From assembly GCA_964020155.1 (NCBI GenBank), contig OZ026548.1, forward strand, positions 4,413,897-4,477,896: DNA of 64,000 nt, given 5' to 3'. The position numbers and the translations under genes are program-made. The stretch comes from Chondrilla cf. caribensis. Its lineage: Eukaryota; Porifera; Demospongiae; Chondrillida; Chondrillidae. The notes below the pieces were generated by a model. It saw only the letters and a list, made by a program, of their open reading frames with translations, had not been told where the DNA came from and ran no database searches. Of this stretch, positions 1 to 14,100 are shown one piece after another (position 1 is the first letter of the stretch; each line of letters begins with the position of its first letter).

Positions 1-338
1 GGAGTATTCATGGCCGAAGAGGAAGACATATGTAATCCAAGGCTATCTATTTCCAATTTGATAACAGAATGTAGTCCTTCACTTTGTGATCTGAAAGGAG
101 AAGTTAATGACCAATTAACGTTAAAACCGTGAGTGTGCCGGCTGTATATATCTGTGGATGGCGTCTCTACTAGCTATATACCATTCAGCATATGAATCTT
201 GTAATGTTTAGTACATCTTTGTTTTTCTACTCTCCATTTTGTCCTTATGACATTCATGGTAACACGTTTGAGTTCTGTTGTTTATTGCATATTGTGTGTT
301 TATGCGTATTTGAAATTGTGTCCATGTGTACTTAATAT

Positions 339-420
<82 letters not shown>

Positions 421-2477
421 GTGATGGCAGTCAAGATGTTCCATGTACAGGCCCTTTTAATGTTGGTTACAGTCACATATTAAGCAGGTATGTGTAAGTA
501 GTTCACTTTTACACCGTCCATCAAAGGATACCGGTGTACATTTGTGCCACATCTGTCATTGGTAGTACAGTGGGTGCAGAGTATGCCACGGTGAAGCGGT
601 GCATGTGTGCAGTGAAGCCTGATTGTAGTGCAGTGAATTATTGAATTGGATGGCAGTTAACAAGTGATATTTACAGATTGGAATGCAAGGTCGTGTCTGT
701 GAGAAATGACACATGTTTTTGTATAGATTCCCCACTCACCCTGCATTCAATACATACATAGCCAGCTGTACCTCGTAGGTATGTGTACTGAATTCTTATT
801 AATCTGACATCACTTTATGCAGCAAAACTTTTTATCCACCAATAATATAGTATGTAGAATCAGTAGTGGATTTCCAACTAATCCACTAAACTCATTGTTC
901 TACCGTACGTACCTTTCAAAATGAAATACAATGGACTAATGAGAATTACATTGGATTAATGAGAATTACATTGGATTAATGAGAATTACAATGGATTAAT
1001 GAGAATTACAATAGATTAATGAGAATTTACTGTGTCTCAGGATTGTACAAAGCCTGAATTCTTGTGATAACTAGCCATTTCGAGTATCTTCAAACTCACA
1101 CATCGTGGTTAGTCCATTATCATTCGTATCTATTTCTAACCTAACATTCCGTTCTTCACTTTCATGTTTTGAGCCAGGTGTGGGTGTTGTAACCAATACA
1201 ATTGCTGATATTATCATTTCAAAGTGTGTTCCTGTAAATAACCATCCACAAACCAAGTAACACAGTAAAGGTGCTATTTTATACTGAATGATGCTACAAT
1301 GATGCTATTTTTATACTACATATGTATCTGTTGACGTAAGAAGATCCAATTGCATTAAATTAGTATTTTGTTTGTACATTTCAATATCCAAATTAAAGAA
1401 GGAATGAATGTAAATATTGATTCAATTTTTCAGATGTATGTGTGTGTGTGGGATGGTTCACCTTTAAATTTGATAATAAAGTTGATCAGTACGATTGCAT
1501 TTACTCAATGATCTAATTGTGTGACATCAGTGGATTGATTTGATTGTGATCAAACTGGATTATATGTAAGCCCACATCATAGTACACCATAGCATGCAAG
1601 CATGTACATGTATACATACATAAGTGTATACGTATGTGAATGTGAGTATGCATGTATATGTACATATGTAAGGATTACCAGTGTGTGTATATGTATGTAC
1701 ATGCATGTGTACGTATTATGTGTATATGTATGTGTATGTGTGTGGGTGTGTACCAGTAAATGTGCATATGTACATATAATATACACGTGTCTGTATGCCT
1801 AATGAACATTACTATGTATGCATTTGGTTATGCATAGCCTACCTTTGGGCACAGAACATTTCAATGTTCTGAGAAAGAGCCCAGTTTGGACATGACCCTA
1901 GAATACCAGCAATGTTTGTCCTTTTATGCCCTCTGGAACTATGCACTGAAACAATGTATGGTGTGTGGGTGCGTTGGTGTATTATTTCACTGTGATGTAA
2001 CGGCATGCTCTCTGTTGTGTGTGGTGAAGAGTATCCATGGTATGACCATAATGTAATAGTATGCCCTTTATAGTGTGTGATGCAGAGGTCTTGTGATGTC
2101 ACCGTCTCTCCACTTCCTGTTGTTACTGGTGTTTACAAGTTTCCCATGTAACAGCTGTTGGGCTCTGTGTCTGTCATCCTGTCATGTGATTGGCATGTTG
2201 GCTGCAGTGCTCCATTTCCTGAATGTGTCTCTCCGACACTATCCTTCCTAAGTATTCCTGGCTTATAAGTAATACGTAGTTGTACCCCTCTTCCATGTAC
2301 CAACCCAAAAGAGGGGTACAAGTACTAGTTGTATCCTGGTGTAGTGAATGATAAACAATTTTTACTGTGTATATACAGATAGTTCAATACAACATACTAT
2401 ATGTAACAGAAATGTGTTTACTAATTTCCTACCTTGTTCTCATGCAATTAATCCTAACATTGAAACTGTCTGGTGAC

Positions 2478-2544
<67 letters not shown>

Positions 2545-4619
2545 TGTATGTGTGTGTATTCGCGCATGTGTTTGTACAGACATCTATACTTACGTACTAT
2601 AATTGCACAGCTGTGTAATCACAGTAAGTAGGACCCCCTGTACACACGTAACGTGAACACTTCCTCATTCTCTGCAATGTCATGTATGCTGCACCTGATG
2701 GTGTACACAATGCGTCGATGACTCGAGTATGACCAAACACACATCCTTATTGCATGACTGGCTTCATTTGTGGGTCTCATTGAGTTTTATTGCACACAAA
2801 GAGGGCAGTGATGTAAGATCCTCACCAACACTACATTCTATATACTGTTGATGTAACTGTGTGGTTGTCTAACTGGTAGGTCAGAGTGGATTGAGCCAGA
2901 TGAAGCCTTGTGTATGCATTACAAAGAGAGTGATGTCACAGCCCACCATGAGGAACAGGAGAGAGAGGAAACCTCTGAAATCATCAGTGAACATGTGGGT
3001 GCCCTATTTACCTTTGAACATGTGACTGTCCTGTTTTACTGGTGAACATGTGAGTGTCCCTTTTTCTGGTGAACATGTGAGTGTCCCATTTTACTGGTGA
3101 ACATGTGAGTGTCCCATATTCTGGTGAACATGTGAGTGTCCCATTTTCTGTTATACGTACACATGAGTGTCCCGTTTTACTGGTGAACATGTGAGTGTCC
3201 CATTTTCTGTTATACGTACGCATGAGTGTCCCGTTTTACTGGTGAACATGTGAGTGTCCCAAATTCTGTTATACACATGAGTGTCCCATTTTACTGGTGA
3301 ACATGTGAGTGTCCCATTTACTGGTATACGCAAGTGTCCCATTTTAGTAATGAATATGGCAGAAACCTAACTCTGTACTATACATGCATACCTGCTGGTA
3401 CACTGTGAATAGTCTTACGTATGTTGTAAGTACTTATCTGTCATTCTCATTGTACCTTGTGGATCAACATCACATACCACAACTATGTGTGGCATTAATG
3501 ACACAGAACAGGTTTTTGACTACGTGTGCTTTGGTTCAGTGAGCATATAGGAACACAACCGGCACCTTGTTGTAATTGAACCTCTGCAAACTGATCATTC
3601 TTCACTGGTGTGTTCAGGAGAGGTTGTCGATTTCTATCACCGTCTTGCGACAGATGATGTGATTTACCATTCTCAGTGCTTCACTGATCGGTAGTTTGAC
3701 TTGAATGTGTGACATTCTAAACAGAACGTGTTATTTTTTTCTCTTTACTTTTACTGTGTGCTTAGTATGGTAGCCATCAGGGCTGAAGGATGTCCCAGGA
3801 TGAATACGATTACATAAACGTAAACATAAGCATAAACATAAACATAAACATATACTACATGTGTATACAGTGTATAGGTATACATAGGTACATCATGTAC
3901 TGAGCACTTCATATTGGTATTTACTGAAAGATGTAAATTTTACAACACACACACACACAGGATATACGTGGCTCTTCATCTTCAGTAGCAGTATCAGTCT
4001 GGGTAGCTGTAGACATGAATGATCAGACCTGTGACTGAAGTGTTTGCTTGTTATGTCTGCTTCCACGAGGGTGGTCTCACAAGATTGGTGTTCTGTCATC
4101 TCACGTGTCTATGAGCGAAATGGGATTGACTGGAGGCTGCTTGACATTTGTCTTTCCATTCAATTTTGTCTGTGTTGAGGTCCATTTCAAGTGCTCCAGA
4201 CCTGAGGATTTGTATAACAAATGTGATATTTTGTGCGCTAATACATGTACTTCAATCTACGTGGTTGTGTGTGTGTGTCCATGCATGTGTTTATGTGTAT
4301 ATTATGTATGTGTACATATATGTACATATGTACATGTGTGTACAGTACATATGTATGTGTTGCAGTATTTATCGGCTCGCGCATGAGCTGAAAGGTTTCT
4401 ATGGCTGGTGATACTGCATACCATATGCCTACAATGCATCCCTATATGCTGAATGGACAGAATGAATCAGAGGTGATATGTATCACAATAGAGGTTTGAC
4501 CTTATCACATTATCCCTTGAGAACCAATCTCTGTTTGGAGATGAGCCCACATCCTAGATGAGAAGTGGTTGTGAGTATCCGTAATAATATGTATTGTGTG
4601 TGTACAGTACATATGTATG

Positions 4620-4659
<40 letters not shown>

Positions 4660-4714
4660 GTGTGTGTGTGTGTGTGCGTGTGTGTGTGTGCGTGTGTGCA
4701 TGTGTACATGTGTG

Positions 4715-4777
<63 letters not shown>

Positions 4778-4789
4778 TGTGTGTGTGTG

Positions 4790-4862
<73 letters not shown>

Positions 4863-4872
4863 AAGTGTTGGG

Positions 4873-4945
<73 letters not shown>

Positions 4946-5365
4946 TGTGTGCATGGGTTTTTATGAGTGTGCACACACATGTGAATGTGCATGTGTTGTA
5001 TGTATATGCGTACATGTGTGCGTGTACCAATGCACGTAGCAGTATTGTACATATATACGTACATGAGTGCATATATGTGTGTATGTATGTACTTATATGT
5101 GTATTGCTTGAATTTTGAAAATTGTAGAAATTGTTTAAAAGTCACTGACAGCACATATGTACTCTATGTAGGTATATCAAAAGTGCATGTTATCTGTTTG
5201 TCTTTACATAATGTGCTTATCTATTAATAGTAGTGTTCCATTTACGGCCGCTTTTGTGAGCTAATGGTTGTAATATTCGTGGCGTTGCTCTGATGAGGGC
5301 ATTTGTGTAGATTTCATGTAGTTAGTATTTATGTTGTCCCACTTTCTATGTAGTATGTAGAGCAC

Positions 5366-5442
<77 letters not shown>

Positions 5443-5451
5443 TGTGCGTGC

Positions 5452-5517
<66 letters not shown>

Positions 5518-8500
5518 ATATGTGCAGGTATTTGTAATATTATACCAGATACTTCCCATTCAGAAACATCCACACAACATGATATTTCACATTGAGCTAT
5601 CAATAGAAGCTCTCCACCTATATTTATACGTACGTAGTTTGATATCATAATATGCCACATATATCAGCATGTACATCAGCATCACCAACATCAACGGTTT
5701 AGAAGATTATCTCTTATACATACGTGGTATTACAGTACATAGACTATGGAGACCTAAAACATCTTGCTCGTTGTGTGTGTTGTGGTTGCAGTTTGAAGGG
5801 AACAGAAATGGGTTAGAGGTATCCGGTGTAGGGAGGTTGTTAACAGAGTTGGTGAGACTCATTCATACTGTGTGCTGTAGGGGAACACAAATTCCAATGA
5901 GAAGAATGGGAAGAAGTGGGTAAGAAATCAGAGCTAAAGAGATGTTGGAAATGAAATCGGTAGGACACTGTTTGAGGTATCTTTGAAGAGGATCACATTC
6001 TTTTTTATTTTCTTATACTCATCCTCCGGGTAACGTGATCATCCTGTGATTCCGAGTGTAGCTTCACGGTGATCACATTTCTCTGTCATGCTATTGGTTT
6101 TCACATGGTGTAATGGAGTGAGTCCCCGATGACCTGTGGGAGGCAGTAGCTATGCAAACAATATTGTCCCACCTGTCTTCTGGTTTGTCCCTTTACAGGC
6201 AATTGATCCAATACCTGTGCTCTCCACATTATGCATTCCATGCATTCTCGTACAAACACCATGAGTACACCTGTCTATGTAATACTATCACACTGTAACA
6301 GGCAAAGGGGACGCTTGCTCTCACTATGCAGGTACGTGTATCCTGCATCCTGTAAACAAGAGGATGTGTTAACCAGGAGTGTGTACTAGCCTGGAGTTCA
6401 TACTAACCAGGAGTGTGTACTAACCGGGACTATGTATCAACCAGGAGTGTGTACTAGCCTGCAGTGCATACTAACCAGGAGTGTGTACTAACCTCGAGTG
6501 TATACTAACCAGGAGTGTGTACTAACCAGGAGTGTGTACTAACCAGGAGTGTGTACTAGCCATGAGTGTGTACTAACCAGGAGTGTGTACTAACCAGGAG
6601 TGTGTACTAACCAGGAGTGTGTACTAACCAGGAGTGTGTACTAACCAGGAGTGTGTACTAACCAGGAGTGTGTACTAGCCTGCAGTGCATACTAACCAGG
6701 AGTGTGTACTAACCAGGAGTGTGTACTAACCAGGACTGTGTACTAGCCTGCAGTGCATACTAACCAGGAGTGTGTACTAGCCTCGAGTGCATACTAACCA
6801 GGAGTGTGTACTAGCCAGGAGTGTGTTCTAGCCGGACTATGTATATACCAACCAGGAGTGTGTACTAGCCAGGAGTGTGTTCTAGCCTGCAGTACATACT
6901 AACCAGGAGTGTGTACTAGCCTGCAGTGCATACTAACCAGGAGTGTGTACTAGCCTTGAGTGTATACTAACCAGGAGTGTGTACTAGCTGGGAGTATGTA
7001 AACCACTTTTTGCCTTGTTGGAAATGCATGTACTTTTTGCCCTAACCCATAAAATGTGAAACTTTTTCACTTTGCTACTTTGGCAGATTAACTGTATATT
7101 CATTAGTATTCGTGCGTTATATTGGTACTGGGAAATTGGGGCAGACGAAGCAGTGTTGTGTCGATGAGAATTCACTGTTCCCATATTCCTCTCCTCTGTG
7201 CTTGGCAAAGACCTTTGTGGTCAAATGACATTCGGTTTCAATTATCTTGTGGTACGTACATGACTGCCTCATACCTTCATTCGTTACAGTACCTCTTTAT
7301 CACTTGTTATTTCCTGTACGTGTCCCTGCATGTCATTCACTGTATCCTATGGTTATCTGTGTACGTGCAAACTGTTCGAGTGTGTATGCATTCTTTTTAT
7401 GGATGTCATTCTCAAGCATACCACTGTATATTGTTGTGTATGTATGCAGGCGAAGGTGATTTCACACTACAGACCTGATGCCCCTCGAGGCTTGGTGCTC
7501 AACCCGACTGGAATAGCCCTCCCCCCAGTCATGAGGCAGTATGTAGAGGCCCTAGTGGACAAGCAGTGGTCTTCCTGGAGAAGAAAGGGGTGTGTTGGCT
7601 GTCACTGTGAGGGTGTATCTAGTGTAGGTGTGTTGAATGTGACTGTCTGTGTGACTGTGTGGGTGTGATTGTGGTGGTGTGTTCAATGTGACTGTGGGTG
7701 TGTGTCTAGTGTGAGGTGGTGTTTATTGTGATGCTGAGCTGTGTCTAGTATGATTGTGTGGGTGTGTCTACTGTGACCATCTAGGTGTGTCCAATATGCT
7801 TATGAGGAGTTATGCACACTGACATGGTCATTGTGCATAATACAGTGAATAGTTGTTAATGTGATCCGATTTGTTTTCAAGAAATCTGATGGATTAACAA
7901 GTTTGGTGGATTAACTGGATATACATACATTACTAATTGTAGATTATACTGGTACTAGTAAATTGTGGCAGATAAAGCTGTGATGGATTAATGAGAATTC
8001 ACAGAATTTTGAATATATACAAATGTGTCAGGTTGTCTAACTTCATACTTGAGTGCTCACAGATGTGGTACATGTGTGTGTACTCTTACAATATAGCATA
8101 CAATAATCATAAACTGCAGTGTTCGTGTGTACCCTTCTCACAGTTGTATTCCTGCTCCACACACACCTTTGGAGTCGAGCAAGTTGGCAAAGACTTACCA
8201 TTTCATTCTGGAAAAAACTGAAGTACATTTGTGTAGGATGATCATGGCCTATATCCTACTATCCAAGGAGAAATTACAAAGGTATGTGGGCTTAGTTGAA
8301 CCTCAAACCTTTGACACATCTTTGGCAATGAATAACACATATGATTTATCAGTATGGAGGTTAATGTTTGTGGAGATGTACATTGCATGTCCTAAAATGT
8401 TGACTGCGTCTCAGAATGTTGTCAGATCATAGGGAGGGTGTTCTTGGACTATAGACGTGTTAGGTCATAAAGCTCCCACTGTACAAATGTACTGACTTAC

Positions 8501-9086
8501 TGTTAGACACCAGGTCTATCAGACTGTTTGCCTAGCAGACATGTTGACTGGCTGCACCAGTACTCGTGTCTCATTCACTTGTTCAATTGGATATATCTGA
8601 ATCAAATCCCGAGGGAGTACAGTGGTAGACGGATATTTATCAGGTGTTCATATCGCTTAAGGGGGGTTAACTTCCATTCTAAAGTTAAGAAATGTTTGTA
8701 GTTATGTATCCCATGGAATGCCAGTGGGGTCAGTTGTGAGAGTATCTCATTCTTTTTTGGTTTGAAGGATTTCAAAGACCGAGTGGTACCGGTGTCCTAC
8801 AGTGGACGATGTTCTTGCTAGAATGGAAAGGGAAGACAGAAAAGATGATGATAATCATGCAAATGGGGGCAGACGTCATGGTACAAAACGGTCCCTCGCA
8901 AGTTCTTCAGTGGTCGACAGCAGGAAGAAGAAAAGACAGGAGAAACTGCCGCAGGAAGAAAGTTGTACCCAAGAAGTAGGAAAAATTCACGAAGATGAAG
9001 TAGTTCAAGATGAAATTGATGAAGATATTATGGACAATGTAGAAAGTTATGATAATCGATGGGATTCGGACGAAGAACTTTTGTAG
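1..9086 (+). CDS. Unrecognised eight-exon gene, 3' part (5' end may lie outside the window)
   Basis: Exons inferred: 1-128, 2880-2994, 5792-5919, 6199-6278, 7211-7251, 7450-7589, 8144-8281, 8768-9086 (TAG stop). Every junction is GT-AG and the phases agree. From the ATG at 10 the exons total 1,080 nt, exactly 360 codons. The ATG at 10 is only a possible start, because the frame is open to base 1. The first two exons are acidic. The middle (RLLTELVRLIH; LPPVMRQYVEALVDKQW; KLAKTYHFILEKTEVH) looks like amphipathic helices. The C-terminal exon is highly charged, with a KKKR cluster that could be a nuclear signal and a very acidic tail ending DSDEELL. I do not recognise the family. The 7211-7251 and 6199-6278 exons are the weakest. 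Introns contain (GT)n tracts and two minisatellites. Confidence 0.55.
340..416 (+). repeat. (TG)n microsatellite
   Basis: About 75 bp of nearly pure TG in the first intron of the 1-9086 gene. It reads (GT)n in the sense strand of that gene. Confidence 0.95.
929..1027. repeat. 20-bp minisatellite, about 5 copies
   Basis: Unit resembles TTGGATTAATGAGAATTACA with one or two substitutions per copy. A related single motif recurs near 7983 in the same gene. Confidence 0.85.
2479..2542 (+). repeat. (TG)n microsatellite
   Basis: Pure TG run of about 64 bp in an intron of the first gene, sense-strand (GT)n. Confidence 0.95.
3008..3345. repeat. 26-30 bp minisatellite with GTGAGTGTCCC core
   Basis: About 12 units of the form GAACATGTGAGTGTCCC followed by TTTTACTGGT-type spacers, with unit length varying. 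It begins about 15 bp after the donor of the exon ending at 2994, and its first unit resembles that exon end (GTGAACATGTG), so the array may have arisen by amplifying the exon-intron junction. Confidence 0.9.
4618..4947 (+). repeat. Long interrupted (TG)n tract
   Basis: About 330 bp of TG broken by short CG/CATG variants, in the 2995-5791 intron. All overlapping open frames here are repeat artefacts. Confidence 0.95.
5368..5513 (+). repeat. (TG)n tract
   Basis: About 145 bp of TG with a CGTGCGTGCG interruption, same intron as the previous tract. Confidence 0.95.
6366..6995. repeat. 17-20 bp minisatellite, more than 30 copies
   Basis: Units of the type AACCAGGAGTGTGTACT, interspersed with variant units (AGCCTGCAGTGCATACT). 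Variant and standard units alternate in blocks, indicating higher-order expansion. It lies in the intron 6279-7210. Confidence 0.95.
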
Positions 9087-9142
9087 CAAACTCCGTTTTT
9101 ATGTACACATCATTTGCGTGAATTCCCGTTTTTATTGTTAAA

Positions 9143-10477
9143 ATGGCGAGCGAACAGTCTTCAGCAGTATCGTCGGATTCAGGCAACGAAGAATTCAAGG
9201 ATGTCAGCGAACATTCTGTCCGTTGTTTAGATATGTGCAATACGTATCGGCATTGCGTGTGTAAGTTAAATGTGTGTGCAATTGTAGTCTTTGCGGCTAA
9301 TGAGAATGGTATATCCTAGCTAGCTATTATGTATAATGAATCGACTCGCGAACAAATGCATCCTCCATGCCAGTTAAAATACTGTTTTATATCATAATAC
9401 TCTGTAATACGCGACTTGGTCTGAGGATCTATGCGGTTATTATAATATACGTAGTTGATCAGACTGGCTATATATGTAGCTGTACAGAGTAGAACAGAGA
9501 ATATCATAGTTGTAAAATGATGATAATTATTATGTAAACCTCCATGTTGACTTGGTCTTCTGTCATACTTGTTTAAATCATGTATTGACATGTACGTATA
9601 TGTACATGTTGACGTAGTTTAATCCAGGTTTGGGTGACTTATAACAAGGGTTCATGTGAAGCATTGTACCAACCATGCAGACCTACGTAGGGTACTCACC
9701 CAGCAAATCACCCTGATGTACGTATGTATTTGATCCTACTTCAAATAGGACCCTACCGACCTGTTAACTAATTATAAAGGTTGGGAGAGAAAAAGCCGTG
9801 TGTTGGGTTTACTGTACAACTAGACTATTGTTCATTTTATACACCTTGAAGGTATATTGTTGATTTTGTACGTATGTAGCATCATTCTATCAGTTTCATC
9901 AATATTACATATATGGTAAGTTTTCTGACTGCAAGCAAGAGAAAGAGAGAATGAAAAACTGTTTCAAGTGGAAAATGAAGAAGTCAGAGGATGCAAAGGT
10001 ACAACTTTGGATGTGTGCCTGTGCATGTGTTTTATGTGTGTTTTAAGTACTATATAATATGGAGTTATATAGTGTATGTGTGTTGTATGTGTTTTGTAAG
10101 TATATGGAGTTATTTAGTGTGTGTGTGTGTTTTCAAGTATATGCATATACGTGAGTGCATGTGTGTACATGTACATGTGTATGTATTTATATGCACACAC
10201 GTGCCATGTGTGTGTATGTCTGTGCATATAAGGGTGCATATGTGTACTCCTGTATGGATGTCTGTTTGTGAGCTTATGTACATAATCATACACAGGCATG
10301 TGTGTTATCAGCTAATTATCATATCTTGTGTGAGGATAGTGGATCATTACCTGCTGACAATATTCACCCTACACCATCTAGGTGAAGCTTCTGAGAAGTC
10401 TACAGAGTATAGAAGATGCCAAGACCTGGCAGAATCCATTGTGGGAGAAGAGAGAGTACCCTCCGGAGGACTGGTGA
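9143..10477 (+). CDS. Twin Cx9C small protein, C22orf39/PANTS-like (UPF0545 type)
   Basis: Three exons: 9143-9260, 9880-9998 and 10382-10477 (TGA), with phases 1 and 0, giving 110 residues. The protein has two Cx9C pairs: CLDMCNTYRHC in exon 1 and CKQEKERMKNC in exon 2. They are separated by an FHQYYIYG segment. The tail ends WEKREYPPEDW. This order (Cx9C, FHxYYxYG, Cx9C, then a W-rich PPxDW end) matches my memory of the vertebrate C22orf39 family, whose human member is about 105 aa and has been linked to synaptic plasticity. The twin Cx9C pattern is typical of CHCH-like proteins whose cysteines form disulphides, often in the mitochondrial intermembrane space; that location is inference here. 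It starts only 57 bp after the previous gene's stop, on the same strand. Confidence 0.8.
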
Positions 10478-11185
10478 GGGCAAATCACGACCAGCTGGCA
10501 GGATGATTGCGTAGAATCCAATTTTGTGAATCATTCTCGTCTTACTGAACACCGTGGACTTACAGAACAGTGTATTTGCCACCATTACTGTGCATGTCTC
10601 TATATTTAATTTCTTCTGACACAAGTTATTGTGGTTCGTTGGTGTATAAATGTACATCAAAGGCACTTGCTCAATCAGGACTGCATCAAGTAAGAGCTCG
10701 TGCATAAACATGTACGTCTCGCAATCGCCAATTAGCTACATCAGATTGTAAGTGGGATGTAATAGTTATAATAGTATGTAAACATGTATGGACTGCAACA
10801 TTCAGGATCAAAAATAATAATATTGAATCCCACCACATGCATGTGTGCTGTATCTTGTATCCGAACAGCTTGCAAGACTTGTACATATAGATTAGTTTAT
10901 CTAAAACTGCAGCTACAGTATAATAACGCTATAATAACACTGTCTACTATACATATCACTGACATACATGTATTAAACTATATTACTGTACATATATTAT
11001 TATATATATATAGACCTTTCAATCAATGGTGATGCATATGTCCATACACAATATAATATACATCTTTTCCCAATGTAACATTGAATTTCATTATATTTGA
11101 GCACATAATGCAAAAACACAAGTAACAGGAACAGTTTTCGACAAGTATATACAACACATTGGATCAGGTATACAGTTGATGAAAG
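10478..11185. other. Convergent intergenic region
   Basis: AT-rich DNA between two genes that converge. It must hold the 3' UTRs of both. I see no coding exon, RNA gene or clear repeat. Confidence 0.6.
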
Positions 11186-14100
11186 TTAATTCTGTTCGAA
11201 CAGCATTCTCTCCACATCTCCAACAAGACTGGTGTACCCAACATTCTTGAGAGCTTTGAGAACTGTTCTCCAGAGTCTTGGGGCTCCTCCTGTACCTTCG
11301 TCATGAAACAACCATCTGGTGAACATGGTACGACAGCACTTCTCCACACTGGGTGGGTGAACGTCTGCTTCAACGATCTGTAGAGTGAGGACTTCTATTT
11401 CCAAGTGGAGGCCAACTGGATACCAATCCAAGGCAATTTGTCGAATTATGAGTCGATCGAGCTGGTTGAGGGTGGGTGTGGTCATGAGAGGCTGAGTGGG
11501 TGTGGTTTGGAGAGGATCAGTAGGTGGCTTGATTGGTATGTCCATTTGGAAGGGAGTGGACTTTGGATCTAAGAAAAACCATAAGACACAATAAAGTCAT
11601 CCATATAGACGCATCGCTAATACATAATATCAAATGCTTCATCAATTAATATAAACAATATTTTACACAACATGTGTGAATACACATTACCACACACTCA
11701 AATGCAAACTCACAGGTTTCATTCACAAAGCACAATCTTTGAACATCTTTCTTTGAAGGCTCAAATCCACAAAATACCTTGGAGATAGAGACCCTGAGTG
11801 CTGGCTTGTTCTTCACCTTACACGATAGGCACGTGCACAGTTCCGTACCATTCCTTGTATTCTCTAATATAACCTCTACCGGGAACATCTCCTGAGGAGA
11901 GGGTGATCTGGGATTCTCCAGCAACACTTGAGGGTTGGCTGGGTGGATGATGTACGCAGTAGCGGATAGAGTTGGGGACAATTCATTTATCGTGGCAGAG
12001 ATGTCCTGAGTGATGGTTGAAATGTACGAACAGAGAACTTCTGGATCAGCTGCAGTTTTTCCTATTACCTCAACGATAGCACTATCAGTAATTTGAACTG
12101 CCACGTCCACATCTTTGGTTGACTGCCAGAAGATTCCAGTGGACCACACGCTGCAGTAGTGCTCCCTGGTGTGAGAACCTCGTTTGTAGTGGAAAACGTG
12201 ATGAGCAGCCAATCGAAGGATGATGGTTTGAAGGAGACGAGGAGATATGAAGGGCTTTCTGTCCACTTCCAACTGCCATGATAGTGTGTGGTAGCCTTGA
12301 TGAGTGCATGTGAACACCTTGGGAGGTTGGGATGATACCAATGCCGGGAAGAACAGATGTTCATGTCCCTCATCTGTGCTCTGAGTCAGCTGGTTGATGT
12401 CTTCCACGAGGATTGATGGATCCACTTCAATGCAGAACTCCAGACTGACTAGCACATCACGAACCATTCTTCCATCCAGTGTTGTGAAAAGATCAGACAG
12501 TTTCTGACAATTGAGGAGACCAAATTCGTTGACAATCTTCTTCAAAGGGGAGAACAGAGTCCCATACACCTCGTGAAGTATGGATGGGAGGTCCAGTACA
12601 AGCCAACCATTGGAAGGCTCTTTCTTGTTGGGAAAGTACAGGAAGTGACCAGTTGATGAGAGATCCTTGCACACTTCTTCTGCTGGTGGTAGGTTGGTGG
12701 GGAGATTGGCTTTGTTTCCTTCAATCCACTCTGTGAAATCTTCTACTCGAATGGCTTTGCTGTCAAGGGAAGTCTTCATGCGAGAGACGACCCAACAGAT
12801 ACTGTAGGGCATTTTGGTTGCTTTGCATTCAGGTATTGGGACCTCATTAAGATATGAACACAACTTCCCAATATCACTTGAGTAAGGTTGACGGCAATCA
12901 AGGTAGCATGCATTGTGAAACTGTAAAGGGGCATCACAAAGGTTCTGTCGAGCTTTTTCATAGCATTGCTCAAATTTCTTTTTGGCTTCGGCTTTGAATT
13001 TCACCTTATCCATGTGGCTCCCAATGATAATTACTTGAATTGAATTTCTTGTTGAAGCCATTTCAGAAACAGGATGAAGCCATTGATCGAGTTGCTGAGA
13101 AATGGCAGATTCTTTATCTGTGACTTTCACAACCACTATAATGGTCACAGTACATCGACTTTTGCTGATAATGGACTCCAGGAACATCTCGTGAGGACCA
13201 TGGTACTCATGCTGACCTGCAAAATCGAGAAACATGGTGTTGCCATATCGTTTACTGCTGAGAGATACTGGTTCAATACCAGCTGTACGTTGACTGATTT
13301 TCTTCACTCCGAACAGACGATTGTGGATTTTAGACAGCACTCTAGCATTCTCATTATTCAGTGAAGCAATAAGTGTGCTCTTACCACTATGTGCATGTCC
13401 CATAACACAGACCGTCTTTTTTACATTGAACAATAGTGTCTGTATAAGAATATCTTTAAAATTCTTGTCACCCAAATCTAGGGGTAGTGAGGAAGTGTTA
13501 TTCACTAGTCTCACGTCAGCTCCTGCTTCAACTAGCAGAATACCACACTGGATGCGGTTAGAACGAGCAGCAAAATGAAGAGCAGTACTTCCACTGGCAT
13601 CCTGGTAATCAACCTCAACACCTTGAAGAATGAGGTTCCTAACTAGTGAATCATCACCCTTCTCAACAGACCACATTAGAGCAGTCCTGGGTGGATTGAT
13701 ATCTAGTTCTTCTTCAATACCAACACCATTGGTTATGAGTATACTTGCTTCTGCTCTGTGATTATAATTAATAGCATAAGAGAGAGCCTTTCTCCCAAGA
13801 TTCCTGAAATTTCTATCACCAGATAAATAATCTGCTAATTGCTTTACATTAGCTCCTGATTTGACGAGATAGCAAATTATATCAAATGTCTGATATTTAA
13901 TAGCTAATATCAGAGGAGTACAATGATCCTTATCCTCTGTATCAATTTCTGCACCCTTACCAAGTAATAGCTCAACCCCTTTCATGTGACCACTCACACT
14001 AGCATAATGTAGTGCTGTTTGTCCCTGGCCATCTTTCTTATTAATATCACCGCCCTGATCGATTAAATATGATAAAACATCTTCGCGTTCCCTTCTAGCT

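Noticed and set aside
4505..5154. Long open frames of His-Thr or Cys-Val repeats on both strands
   Set aside because: They are translations of (TG)n/(CA)n microsatellites and have no splice or start context. The same applies to similar frames at 16.5, 17.1, 25.4, 40.5, 44.0, 52.5, 54.4, 59.4 and 62.5 kb.
6366..6995. CRISPR-like regular direct repeats
   Set aside because: Units are contiguous with no unique spacers, and the DNA is eukaryotic. It is a minisatellite. The same holds for 3.0, 26.1 and 44.4 kb.
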